From Verrucomicrobium spinosum DSM 4136 = JCM 18804 (lineage in GTDB: Bacteria > Verrucomicrobiota > Verrucomicrobiia > Verrucomicrobiales > Verrucomicrobiaceae), in contig NZ_ABIZ01000001.1 of the NCBI RefSeq assembly GCF_000172155.1, positions 2,451,105-2,515,104 on the forward strand: 64,000 nt of DNA, given 5' to 3'. This document shows, in pieces, positions 56,234-64,000 of this stretch. The position numbers were made by a program, and so were the translations under genes. The stretch's first letter is position 1, and each line of letters begins with the position of its first letter. A model generated the notes under the pieces. It had not been told where the DNA came from, made no database searches, and saw only the letters and a program-made list of their open reading frames with translations.

Positions 56234-57216
56234 GAACGCTCGCCTTCTTCAACAACAAGGGCGGGGTTGGAAAGACGACTCTCCTCTATCACCTCGCATG
56301 GATGTTTTCCGAGCTGGGCAGGCGAGTTGTGGTCGCCGACTTTGATCCTCAGGCCAACCTGACATCAATGTTTCTTCCTGAGTCGCAGTTGGAAAAACTT
56401 TGGGACCCCGACATCCTGACACTCCAGAGCATTATGGCTCCCCTGAGTCCTATCATCAGGGGCATTGGAGACATTGGTTCTCCTCCGATGATCGCCGTTT
56501 CGCCAATGATCAGATTGATTCCAGGGGACCTCAACCTTTCGAATTTCGAGGCAAATCTGTCGGAAGCGTGGGGAAAGTGTCTTGACGGGAGTGAACCCGC
56601 ATTTCGAACCACCAGTAGTCTCCATCGACTTGTCCAGGCCGCCGCAGCTGACTTTGACTCCGATCTGGTTCTGATTGACGTTGGGCCCAACTTTGGGGCG
56701 ATCAACCGTGCAGCGCTGATTTGTGCAGACGCAGTTGTGGTGCCACTGGCTCCCGATCTCTTTTCAATTCAAGGCCTGCGGAATCTGGGCCCCACGCTAA
56801 AAAAATGGCGTGGTGAATGGCAGAAACGTCTTGTTGAGAATCCGGCGCCGGAGCTTGCCCTGCCCAGCGCCGCGATGGTGCCCATTGGATACGTTGTCGT
56901 ACAATTTGGGATTAGGGACAGTCGGCCTGTGGCCGCATACGACAAATGGGCAAGGCGGATACCAGCGACCTATTCTGAGAAAGTGGTGGGAAATGCACCT
57001 GTGTCCGTCACAACTGAGAGTGATCCCAACTGTCTCGGGTTGCTCAAACACTACCGTAGCCTTATGCCCATGGCAATGGAGGCGCACAAGCCCATCTTCA
57101 AACTAAGGCCAGCTGACGGGGCGATTGGTGCCCACTCTCAAGGTGTCCGAGACTGTGAACGCGATTTCAACCTTCTCGCGAAGCGAATCTTGGAAGCCTT
57201 GGGACTGAGCGACTGA
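56230..57216 (+). CDS. ParA/MinD-type ATPase of the cassette
   Basis: 328 residues. The deviant Walker A is FNNKGGVGKTTLLYHLAW with the signature Lys at residue 10 and the P-loop Lys at residue 15. Walker A' DFDPQANLTSM and the Walker B-type LVLIDVGPNFGAINRAAL follow. This is a ParA-type partition/positioning ATPase, here without a ParB gene beside it. It is translationally coupled to the AlbA_2 gene, which makes co-assembly likely. I infer a role in DNA segregation or in a defence-like system, but nothing in the sequence shows which. Confidence 0.85.
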   Translation: MRTLAFFNNKGGVGKTTLLYHLAWMFSELGRRVVVADFDPQANLTSMFLPESQLEKLWDPDILTLQSIMAPLSPIIRGIGDIGSPPMIAVSPMIRLIPGDLNLSNFEANLSEAWGKCLDGSEPAFRTTSSLHRLVQAAAADFDSDLVLIDVGPNFGAINRAALICADAVVVPLAPDLFSIQGLRNLGPTLKKWRGEWQKRLVENPAPELALPSAAMVPIGYVVVQFGIRDSRPVAAYDKWARRIPATYSEKVVGNAPVSVTTESDPNCLGLLKHYRSLMPMAMEAHKPIFKLRPADGAIGAHSQGVRDCERDFNLLAKRILEALGLSD

Positions 57217-57680
57217 TCAGAGCTTGGGAGGCTACTTCTCTCGCAGCTATTCTCCCTACCGGTGTGAATCGACTTCTTTTAACATTTACAAAGGAGCGAA
57301 ATCGGTGTTCCGCCACCGCAAACATTCAACGATGTGAGCAGGATGAATAGGGCTCTCATTGCTTGTTTAAAGTAATTTGCGACGATTTTTGACAACACCT
57401 GCTGACTCGCTCGGGGTTGCACCCGAATCACGAAATTGAGGTGGTGTCCGCTTGCGCATTGAAACGGCCATTTCAGAGCTGGTTCGTGTGCCTCGATCAT
57501 TCGTACGCGCATTTCGCCATGGAAGCTCGTCGCAGATCCTCATATACGACACCCATCAATGTCGCCGCCGCCTCGCGGACTGCCAGCGGCGGGGTGTCGC
57601 AGTCAGCGTGTGCGTAAGGATGTCACCTTTCTGCTCCAAAACGCCATGGAATCATGGCAGGATGAATTTCGGCGCATTGC
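57217..57680. other. Gap after the AlbA_2/ParA cassette
   Basis: About 460 bases without a convincing gene. No direct repeat of the tRNA-Gly 3' end is visible, so an integration site cannot be demonstrated. The region may contain the promoter of the sigma factor gene. Confidence 0.5.
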
Positions 57681-58436
57681 ATGACTCAGAACGAGAACCC
57701 CCAATCAGCTTCCAAACCGCACGTGCCCGCTGATTTTTACACGACACGGTGGACGCGGGTGAACTTGGCCAAGGCGGACTCTGAAGATGGGCGGCGGGCG
57801 CTGGCGGATCTCTGTGATGCCTACTATGAGCCAGTGGTGGCGTACTTGGGCAGTGTGTTGCGTGATGCGGACACAGCGCGAGAGATGAGTCACGCTTTTT
57901 TTGCGGATGTGTTGGAGGGCGGGGCGATAGGCGCGGCAGATCCAGAGCGAGGGCGCTTTCGATTTTATCTGTTGGGGGCGGTGAAGCACTTTCTCTCGCA
58001 TCATCGCGAGGCGGCGCTCCGGCAGAAGCGCGGAGGTGGGGTGGCAACGCTCTCACTGGATGCTGACCTGCCGGATACGCTGCCTTTGGAAGTGACCGCC
58101 AGTGACCGGTTGTCACCCGATGCGGTCTATGACCGACAGTGGGCCATCACGGTGCTGGCGAGAGCGATGGGTGCGCTCACGGCAGAATGCGAGGCGGGTG
58201 GGAAGGTGGCGTTGTTGGAGGCACTGCGCCCCTCGCTCCTGGGGGAGGCGGAGCATGGGGACCAAAGTGCGGCCGCTGCGGAGCTCGGCATGAGCGCGGC
58301 CGCGGTGAAAGTAGCGGTGCACCGGCTCAGGCAGCGGTTTCGCCAGTGTGTGAAGGAAGAGATCGCGGGGACCCTCTCCGATCCAGGAGCGGTGGAAGAT
58401 GAAATGCGCTCCTTGTTCCTGGCACTGGGTGGATAA
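57681..58436 (+). CDS. ECF-type RNA polymerase sigma factor
   Basis: 251 residues. Region 2 reads ALADLCDAYYEPVVAYLGSV...DAREMSHAFFADVLEGGAIG-like, and region 4 is ALLEALRPSLLGEAEHGDQSAAAAELGMSAAAVKVAVHRLRQRFR with the HTH. Members of the ECF group known from Planctomycetes and Verrucomicrobia have this longer form. It lies 57 bases before the Ser/Thr kinase gene and is very likely its regulatory partner. Confidence 0.85.
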   Translation: MTQNENPQSASKPHVPADFYTTRWTRVNLAKADSEDGRRALADLCDAYYEPVVAYLGSVLRDADTAREMSHAFFADVLEGGAIGAADPERGRFRFYLLGAVKHFLSHHREAALRQKRGGGVATLSLDADLPDTLPLEVTASDRLSPDAVYDRQWAITVLARAMGALTAECEAGGKVALLEALRPSLLGEAEHGDQSAAAAELGMSAAAVKVAVHRLRQRFRQCVKEEIAGTLSDPGAVEDEMRSLFLALGG

Positions 58437-58493
58437 AAAAGAAAATGTGTGCAATGCGTGTAACCATTCCCCGGCAAAACGCCACGGTGAAGC

Positions 58494-60341
58494 ATGAGCC
58501 CATCTTCTTCTGCCACGGAATCGACCTGTCCACGCTGTGGCGAAGCCCTGCCTGCTGACGCGGTGGGTGGGCTCTGCCCGCGCTGCCTCATGGCTGCGGC
58601 AATGCTGCCCACGCAGGTGGAAGATGATTTGGCGGCCGTGCCTCCTCCCAAGCCAGAAGATCTGGCTCCGCACTTCCCGCAATTGGAGATCATCGAGTGT
58701 CTGGGCCGGGGCGGCATGGGGGTGGTGTACAAGGCCCGCCAAAAGTCCCTGAATCGACTGGTGGCTCTGAAGTTGCTGGCTCCGGAGCGGGCGGGGGATG
58801 CACAGTTTTCCGCGCATTTTGAGAAAGAGGCCCGGGCACTGGCGGCGCTCAATCATCCGCACATCGTGGATGTCTATGACTTTGGCGAGAGCGGTGGGTA
58901 CTACTACCTGCTCATGGAGTTTGTGGATGGGGTGAATCTGCGGCAGCTCTTGCAAACGAAGAGACTGACTCCCGAGGAAGCCCTGACCATCGTGCCGCCC
59001 GTGTGCGACGCCCTGCAATGCGCGCACGATCACCATATCGTGCACTGCGACATCAAGCCGGAGAACGTGCTGGTGAACAAGGCCGGGGTGGTGAAGATCG
59101 CGGACTTTGGCATTGCCAGAATCGTTGAACCCAAGACTGGGGTGTTTGAGGAGGCTTCTGGTTGCACGAGTCTGGCGGGCACGCCGGACTACGCAGCTCC
59201 GGAGCAGGCCACTGGAAGAGCCGATCACAGAGCCGACATCTACAGCCTGGGCGTGGTGCTTTACGAGATGCTCACAGGTGAGCGGCCCAAGGGAAAGATT
59301 GAAGCTCCCTCCCGGCATGTGCAGGTGGATATCCGCATTGATGAGATCGTGTTGCGGGCGCTGGAGAAACAGCCCGAACTGCGCTTCCCCACGGCTGGCG
59401 CGTTGCGGACGTCCATTGAGGCCGTGATTGCCTCGGCGGCACCCTCTGCTGGGGCAGCCAGGCCCGCGGTAGCGATATCGGCACCTGTATCACGCCGAAA
59501 GAGGAGGAAACTCGTGTTGGCGGTCGTTGTCGCCGGCCTTTTGATCGCGGGGGCGGGTGTTTACATCTATGACCTGACGGGCAGGCCGAAGCCCAAGCGG
59601 CCCGGGACGGATGTGGTGGACTTCGACTCTGGCAAGCTTACGGATTACTTCGCTGAGAACATCCTCTTTGGCCGGAGCGGTTATGCCAACACCATTCATG
59701 GCGTGGCGAAGACGCAGGGCTTGGTGCTGGCGCAGAACATGAGTACGGAGGGGACGCTGGTGTACAGCCGCAAATCGTATGATCTCACACGACTGTCGTT
59801 TCTGGAGGTGTCGTGTTGTTTCCAGCGCCAGGACATCGGTGCGGCGTCCAATGCGCTGGCGCTAGGGCTCATTGCGAGCAGCGAGGGGCACCTGAGCGGT
59901 GTGTCTGGAGCGCCCTTTGTGGCCCTCCGACTCACGCCAGAGGATGAGTCGCTGCAGTTTCAGTTCATGAGCAAGCCTGCGGAGACAAAGGCTCCGAGAT
60001 CTTGGATCGGAAAGAACAAGTTTGAGACGGAAGTGGGTCAATGGTACCGGCTACAAGTCGTCTTCATCCGGATGGCCGCTGACCGGCTCCGGGTGAAAGG
60101 GGCGGTGTACGAAGTACGGCGCAACGGGGAGAATGGTGCCCGGGTTGGCGTGTTTCATGACCGCGATTTCATGGTGGCGGATTTCCATATGGGTGAGGTC
60201 ATGGAAGGGCCGGTGTGGGTGGCTTTGCGGGCTTGCGGACCTGGAGGGGTGGCGCTGGTGGATGACTTTGAAATTCTGGCCCGCCCCCTGCCGACACCGT
60301 TGGCAGTGGCGGGACCGGAGGTGAATCAGGTGGTGCGTTGA
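58494..60341 (+). CDS. Transmembrane Ser/Thr kinase paired with ECF sigma
   Basis: 615 residues. An N-terminal zinc-ribbon (CPRCGEALPADAVGGLCPRC) precedes the kinase: GRGGMGVVYKARQ, ALKLL, HCDIKPENV (in place of HRDxxPEN), KIADFGIA and GTPDYAAPEQ. One membrane helix near residues 340-360 (LVLAVVVAGLLIAGAGVYIY) separates it from an exported C-terminal sensor region. The HCD variant is common in bacterial Hanks-type kinases. The ECF-Ser/Thr kinase pair suggests activation of the sigma factor by phosphorylation in response to an outside signal. Confidence 0.9.
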   Translation: MSPSSSATESTCPRCGEALPADAVGGLCPRCLMAAAMLPTQVEDDLAAVPPPKPEDLAPHFPQLEIIECLGRGGMGVVYKARQKSLNRLVALKLLAPERAGDAQFSAHFEKEARALAALNHPHIVDVYDFGESGGYYYLLMEFVDGVNLRQLLQTKRLTPEEALTIVPPVCDALQCAHDHHIVHCDIKPENVLVNKAGVVKIADFGIARIVEPKTGVFEEASGCTSLAGTPDYAAPEQATGRADHRADIYSLGVVLYEMLTGERPKGKIEAPSRHVQVDIRIDEIVLRALEKQPELRFPTAGALRTSIEAVIASAAPSAGAARPAVAISAPVSRRKRRKLVLAVVVAGLLIAGAGVYIYDLTGRPKPKRPGTDVVDFDSGKLTDYFAENILFGRSGYANTIHGVAKTQGLVLAQNMSTEGTLVYSRKSYDLTRLSFLEVSCCFQRQDIGAASNALALGLIASSEGHLSGVSGAPFVALRLTPEDESLQFQFMSKPAETKAPRSWIGKNKFETEVGQWYRLQVVFIRMAADRLRVKGAVYEVRRNGENGARVGVFHDRDFMVADFHMGEVMEGPVWVALRACGPGGVALVDDFEILARPLPTPLAVAGPEVNQVVR

Positions 60342-60364
60342 AATAACTGTGCGAATTTGATGCC

Positions 60365-60793
60365 ATGAAACACAGCGTCACGGAGCTGCCGTTCAACCGC
60401 TTCATGGGCATCGAGTCGTGCAGGGACGGGGAACTGTTGCTCCGACTTCCTGCGGGAGATCAATACCTCAATCACTTGGGGACGGTGCATGCGAGTGCTC
60501 TCCTCTCCCTTGCTGAGGCGGCGAGTGGGGAGTGCCTGTTGCAGCAGTTCGGCACGAGTGATGGCCTGGTGCCGGTCGTCCGCCGGTTGGAGGCGAAGTT
60601 CCGCAAGCCGGCGAATGGTGTGGTGGGTGCCAAGGCATCACTCAGTGAGGAGCAGGTGACGCAATTGAAGGGAAACCTGGCGGCAAAGGGACGGGCGATG
60701 GTGCTGGTGCAAGTAGAGCTGTATGACGCGACGGGCGAGCACGTGTTGAGCGCGACGGTAGAGTGGTTTGTTGTGGCGCGGGGTGGGCGGTGA
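60365..60793 (+). CDS. Hotdog-fold thioesterase-like protein
   Basis: 142 residues. The pattern PFNRFMGIESCRDGEL, NHLGTVHASALLSLAEAASGE and the strand series VRRLEAKFRKPANG...ATVEWFVVAR fits the YiiD_C/PaaI-like hotdog thioesterases. It probably hydrolyses an acyl-CoA or acyl-ACP. A Glu in AEAASGE and the HLGTVHA segment are in the catalytic region. Small gene 24 bases behind the kinase; may be cotranscribed. Confidence 0.75.
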   Translation: MKHSVTELPFNRFMGIESCRDGELLLRLPAGDQYLNHLGTVHASALLSLAEAASGECLLQQFGTSDGLVPVVRRLEAKFRKPANGVVGAKASLSEEQVTQLKGNLAAKGRAMVLVQVELYDATGEHVLSATVEWFVVARGGR

Positions 60794-60908
60794 GAGGCTC
60801 TTGGCGGCCAAAAGCAGGAATGGGCAAGAGGTAGTCGTCAGGGGCTGCATGCGCGGGGAGGTAAAATGCTCCCCCCCTGGGGGCGGGCTGCTTCCTGCAT
60901 GGCGGTTG

Positions 60909-62114
60909 TCACGAGTCTGAATGTTGCTCTTGTCGCGGGGGGCGCAGATGATCCATTGCTTCCTGCAAATGAGTGCCAGCTTTGGTTAGTCCCAATTGGG
61001 TGCCGCGTTTCACCCATACGGAGCGCGCGGCGGATTCCACCTTCTTTTCTGCCTGAGCTATGGCCTGGCGGGCGGCTTTCAGTTTCCGACGCCCGTCCGC
61101 CTGTCGTTCTCTGAGGCCGTCACACTGACTTCGCAGCGCAGTTGCGACCCCCAGGGCCTCATCGAGTGACTTCTGTTTGGCGGAAGCGGTGGACTTCCAT
61201 TCGTTCAACGTCTGGCCGGCCGCGCGGCTTAGCCGGGCGACGAGTGGGAAAATCAGATCACAGGGGAGGTGGGCTCCAACTGGAGCCTGAAGATGCTGGG
61301 GCATCCACTCCTTGGCCCGCCCCTGAAAATGCAGAGTGGCGTACCGGATGACCTCCCCGCTCCCAGGGCACAAACCGTAGGGTTGTCCTTGGCGGTATTC
61401 GATACGCTTGTGTCCATCAGCCAGTCTGGTTCTGGTCTCGATGTCATAGTTGAAATTTGAATCAAACTCAGGCTGTCCATGCTGGCCATAGCCAATCTTG
61501 AGTTGGGATGTGAAAGAGAAGGCAGCCAGATGATACATGTCGCCAATATTATAGATCCCGCCTTTGGCCCGGTGCCCGGCCACCCGGTTTTCAAAGAAAG
61601 CGATCCTGGCGGGGTCAGCATAGGTGGACTCCACGAATGAGCAGAACTCTTCCAGGGCGCGGAGATTGAAGTAAGAGCTGTGTCCAGAGGAGTCGGGGAA
61701 ACTCAGGAGAGAGGGGCGGCTCAGAGTCAGGTCGCATTCCTCGAACTGCTGGCCAGCGGTTTCGACATCGTCATAGAGCAGCACATCGCTGTCGAGATGC
61801 AGGATGCGCTGAAGGGCGCGCTCCCGTACAAAATTGCGCATGATGAACCAGCGCTCGATGTTGAAACGGGTGTATTCGGGCTGGTTGACGCTGAAATGGA
61901 CATAGTGGCGGCGGAAGCTCTCAGCTGCCGTGTGGTAGTTCTCCAAAGGAATCACTTCGACGCCGGGCGCTGCCAGGACGGTGCGTGCGGCAGCATCGGC
62001 CAGCACAAAGATCTCTGAATGAGGGTTCCACAGCCGGGCTTGAAGCAAGGCGAGCTGGAGGTCCAGGCATTCCTGCGCCTTTCCCCAGTGGAGAAAGATG
62101 ATGGCCGTTCTCAT
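60909..62114 (-). CDS. GT-A glycosyltransferase with C-terminal coiled coil
   Basis: 401 residues. MRTAIIFLHWGKAQECLDLQ opens an alpha/beta fold; the metal-binding DxD is in ILHLDSDVLLYDD (about 118-130). FSYFNLRALEEFCSF-like SSYFNLRALEEF and the later GGIYNIGDMYHLAAF are typical of donor/acceptor sites of this class. The C-terminal 90 residues form a coiled coil with ARQAIAQAEKKVESAARSV. It probably transfers a sugar to a surface polysaccharide. It is on the opposite strand to the neighbouring genes. Confidence 0.75.
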   Translation of the reverse strand: MRTAIIFLHWGKAQECLDLQLALLQARLWNPHSEIFVLADAAARTVLAAPGVEVIPLENYHTAAESFRRHYVHFSVNQPEYTRFNIERWFIMRNFVRERALQRILHLDSDVLLYDDVETAGQQFEECDLTLSRPSLLSFPDSSGHSSYFNLRALEEFCSFVESTYADPARIAFFENRVAGHRAKGGIYNIGDMYHLAAFSFTSQLKIGYGQHGQPEFDSNFNYDIETRTRLADGHKRIEYRQGQPYGLCPGSGEVIRYATLHFQGRAKEWMPQHLQAPVGAHLPCDLIFPLVARLSRAAGQTLNEWKSTASAKQKSLDEALGVATALRSQCDGLRERQADGRRKLKAARQAIAQAEKKVESAARSVWVKRGTQLGLTKAGTHLQEAMDHLRPPRQEQHSDS

Positions 62115-62373
62115 GGCTCGCCTTGGATCACCGGAAGGCTGCCGCCCCAGAACAGCTTCCTATCGGCTGGAGCATGGTGCAACAAGCGCTGGTCCGGGGG
62201 ACGCGTTCCTCGGGATTTTCTCCATGGCGGCATGAATCCGAGACGGAGTGAAGCCGGGTGGATCTGGCTGCTTACGGCCGAGGCAAAACTGATGAAAGCG
62301 GGCAAGTGCACGGGGTGCTAAATGCACCGAGAGACAACCAATTGCAACGGTAGATGTTCCGGCAGGGGAGACA

Positions 62374-62400
62374 AAAAAGGGAGCCAATTTTGATTGGCTC
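62374..62400 (-). terminator. tRNA-Asn terminator
   Basis: GAGCCAAT-TTTG-ATTGGCTC forms an eight-base stem on either strand and is followed by a T run on the minus strand, overlapping the tRNA 3' end. Confidence 0.75.
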
Positions 62401-62469
62401 CTGAGGTAGGGTTCGAACCTACGACCTAGTGGTTAACAGCCACCCGCTCTACCGCTGAGCTACTCAGGA
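62395..62469 (-). tRNA. tRNA-Asn(GTT)
   Basis: The complete cloverleaf on the minus strand has acceptor TCCTGAG/CTCAGGA, D arm GCTCAGCGGTAGAGC, anticodon loop CTGTTAA (GTT) and T arm GTAGGTTCGAACCTAC. CCA is encoded at 62395-62397. Confidence 0.96.
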
Positions 62470-62609
62470 ATTCCGTGAGGGCCGTTATCTTACCCAGCCT
62501 CTGATCTTTGCAACTGAATTTGCAAAGTTCCTGCCGCTTTTTTCGATTTTTTTTGGGCTTGTCGTAAAGTTCCCCGGTGTCGGATCATGGATGTTCGACT
62601 TTTTGCCAC

Positions 62610-64000
62610 ATGAATCTCATTATGAAGACGTCACTCCTGTCTCAAGCTCGTCTCGGCAATGCCGGTGGGGGCAGGGGATGGGTGGGGCTGATTGCGCTGC
62701 TGATCGTCGGTCTGGGGATGGCCGCACCGGGATCCGCGTGGGCCTTGGGACTGCTGGTGCTGAAGGGGGCGAATGCCAGCCCGGAGTTTGCCAAGGTGGT
62801 GACGTTTTCCCGCTGTGAGGAATTCGCGGTGAACTACAAGGTCCAGGTGACGGGCGGCGGGGAGAAAGTGTATTTGATCAGTGAGGTCTTCGGGATGGTG
62901 GAGTACGATCCCGTGCTGCTGGCGGTGGATCTGGTGGATCTACAGGACTATGCGCCTCTGTTGGAGGTGGTGGATCGGACACGGAGGCTGGAGGCTCGGT
63001 ACCCGGCGGTGCGGCAGGAGTCGCCTCGCTTCTTGAAGCCCATCCTTGAGGTGATGCTGCTCCGCGATCAGGGCTTGGTGCAATATGAAGGGCGCTGGAT
63101 GACGCGGGCCTCCTACGACCGGGTCAAAGAAGAGCAGCGGCAAAAGGTAAAGGACACCCGTGCCATGACAGAAGCGCTGGAACGGACCCGCAAGCTGGAG
63201 ATACAGCGCCAGGAGGAGGAGGCCAAGGCCATGTTGAAAGCCGCGGCGAACCGCGTGAAGGCGGAGGAACAGGCGCGGATGGAGGAGGAAGAGCGGCGTC
63301 GGGCTGCCCAGAGAAAGATGGAGGAAGAGCAGGAGAAAGAAGCCCGGCTTCTGGCGGAAAAGCGGGCGCAAGAGGAAAAAGAACAGTCGCGACTGCGTGT
63401 GAACTGGAACCGTCTGGGTGGTGGCCCGACGGCGGCGCTGTTGAAGGCGGAATGGGAAACGCTTCAGAACTGGCATCGGGCAGGGCGGGAGACATTTCCG
63501 GGCATGGAACTACCCGGTGCTGCAGAGGCTCTGCTGATGCAGCAGCACTTTGCCAAGGGGGGGACGGATTTGCCGGCGGCGATGGGGAGCACTCAACCTG
63601 CCACCTGGGTGGAGTCTGCGGATGGGCGCAGTCTGATGATTCGCGTGGTTCGGACGGCGGAGGCGGGAGCCTCTGCGTCAGGCGTGCCTCGCTCGGGGCT
63701 GCTCATGGCATTCCAGGTGCCTACGGATGCGAAAGGTGGACCGGTGGCAGGGGAGGAACTGCGAGGTCTGACCACTGTGGTGGGAGACGTGAGTCGCGAG
63801 CTGCAACGGGCCCTTCCGCGCGCCATGACGGTGGCGCTCACCTCACTGCCAGAGGCAGGAGCGCTTTCCCTGCGGGTGCCTTTGGGAGTGGGAGAGCCTT
63901 CTGGCTACCTCACTGTGAGTCGTCCCCTTTTGGGGGAGGATGGGAGCTATCATCTGATCTTGCTGGTGGCATTGGGGCTGACGGATGGCCGGGCTGCTGC
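62610..64000 (+). CDS. Exported coiled-coil protein, 3' end outside window
   Basis: The frame is open from the ATG at 62610 (or 62622) to the end of the window, 463 codons. A signal-like hydrophobic segment (GWVGLIALLIVGLGMAAPGS) is followed by a small beta domain and a charged coiled coil (ERTRKLEIQRQEEEAKAMLK, RMEEEERRRAAQRKMEEEQE). The last part is again globular. Not recognised; a periplasmic structural or regulatory protein is likely. Confidence 0.75.
   Translation, partial: MNLIMKTSLLSQARLGNAGGGRGWVGLIALLIVGLGMAAPGSAWALGLLVLKGANASPEFAKVVTFSRCEEFAVNYKVQVTGGGEKVYLISEVFGMVEYDPVLLAVDLVDLQDYAPLLEVVDRTRRLEARYPAVRQESPRFLKPILEVMLLRDQGLVQYEGRWMTRASYDRVKEEQRQKVKDTRAMTEALERTRKLEIQRQEEEAKAMLKAAANRVKAEEQARMEEEERRRAAQRKMEEEQEKEARLLAEKRAQEEKEQSRLRVNWNRLGGGPTAALLKAEWETLQNWHRAGRETFPGMELPGAAEALLMQQHFAKGGTDLPAAMGSTQPATWVESADGRSLMIRVVRTAEAGASASGVPRSGLLMAFQVPTDAKGGPVAGEELRGLTTVVGDVSRELQRALPRAMTVALTSLPEAGALSLRVPLGVGEPSGYLTVSRPLLGEDGSYHLILLVALGLTDGRAA

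Noticed and set aside
57217-57680. A direct repeat of the tRNA-Gly 3' end marking an integrated island
   Set aside because: I searched for GTTCGAATCGCGTC-like sequence on the right side of the cassette and saw none.

Overview
The window looks like a high-GC chromosome of a member of the Verrucomicrobia (Verrucomicrobium-like). The lineage call is an inference. It rests on two secreted proteins with a C-terminal PEP-CTERM sorting tail of the form PEPxRAxLLMLG...RRR, an autotransporter-type beta-strand-repeat protein, an AT-hook protein with a C-terminal basic SEEGRRRIIEAQKKRW motif, an ECF sigma factor next to a Ser/Thr kinase, many dispersed palindromic intergenic repeats, and a palindrome fitting the TGTTC-N4-GAACA LexA box I recall being described for Verrucomicrobia.

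Bases 1 to about 19,400 are a Mu-like transposable prophage cut by the left edge of the window. It reads right to left. A S24-type repressor (plus strand, 17723-18622) faces a Ner-like gene, followed on the minus strand by early genes, a MuA-like transposase, a MuB-like ATPase, a Gam-like protein and a GemA-like protein. Then come a small HTH gene where Mu keeps its middle regulator, a lysis block (holin-like protein, lipoprotein, endolysin, HXXEE-like membrane protein), small and large terminase subunits, a portal and a truncated Mu I-type protease. Two short plus-strand genes lie behind the repressor, so the prophage end should lie near 19.4 kb. The prophage carries three copies of a 31-bp element with an internal 7-bp direct repeat, each just before a start codon. 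It also has A/C-rich leaders without Shine-Dalgarno sequences and host-type REP repeats.

Bases 19.5-46 kb are host chromosome. The region starts with a small gene behind a LexA-like palindrome and an SRPBCC protein, then a 1783-residue hybrid histidine kinase with a long PAS array. A GntR/LacI-type regulator is divergent from a HAD phosphatase-MFS transporter pair. Next come an aldo/keto reductase, a second HAD phosphatase, a DUF2721 membrane protein, a DUF5713 protein, an SDR oxidoreductase, a 175-bp MITE-like palindrome, a family 25 glycosyltransferase, an AT-hook protein, the PEP-CTERM autotransporter-repeat protein and a VIT/VWA protein.

Bases 46-54.3 kb hold the chaperone block dnaK-groES-groEL (minus strand), a second PEP-CTERM protein and an 813-residue secreted protein with a duplicated C-terminal module. 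Right of tRNA-Gly(GCC) is a compact translationally coupled pair: an AlbA_2/HATPase-type protein and a ParA-type ATPase. I regard it as the most likely candidate for an undescribed two-gene system. The window ends with an ECF sigma/Ser-Thr kinase pair, a hotdog thioesterase, a GT-A glycosyltransferase, tRNA-Asn(GTT) and a truncated exported coiled-coil protein.
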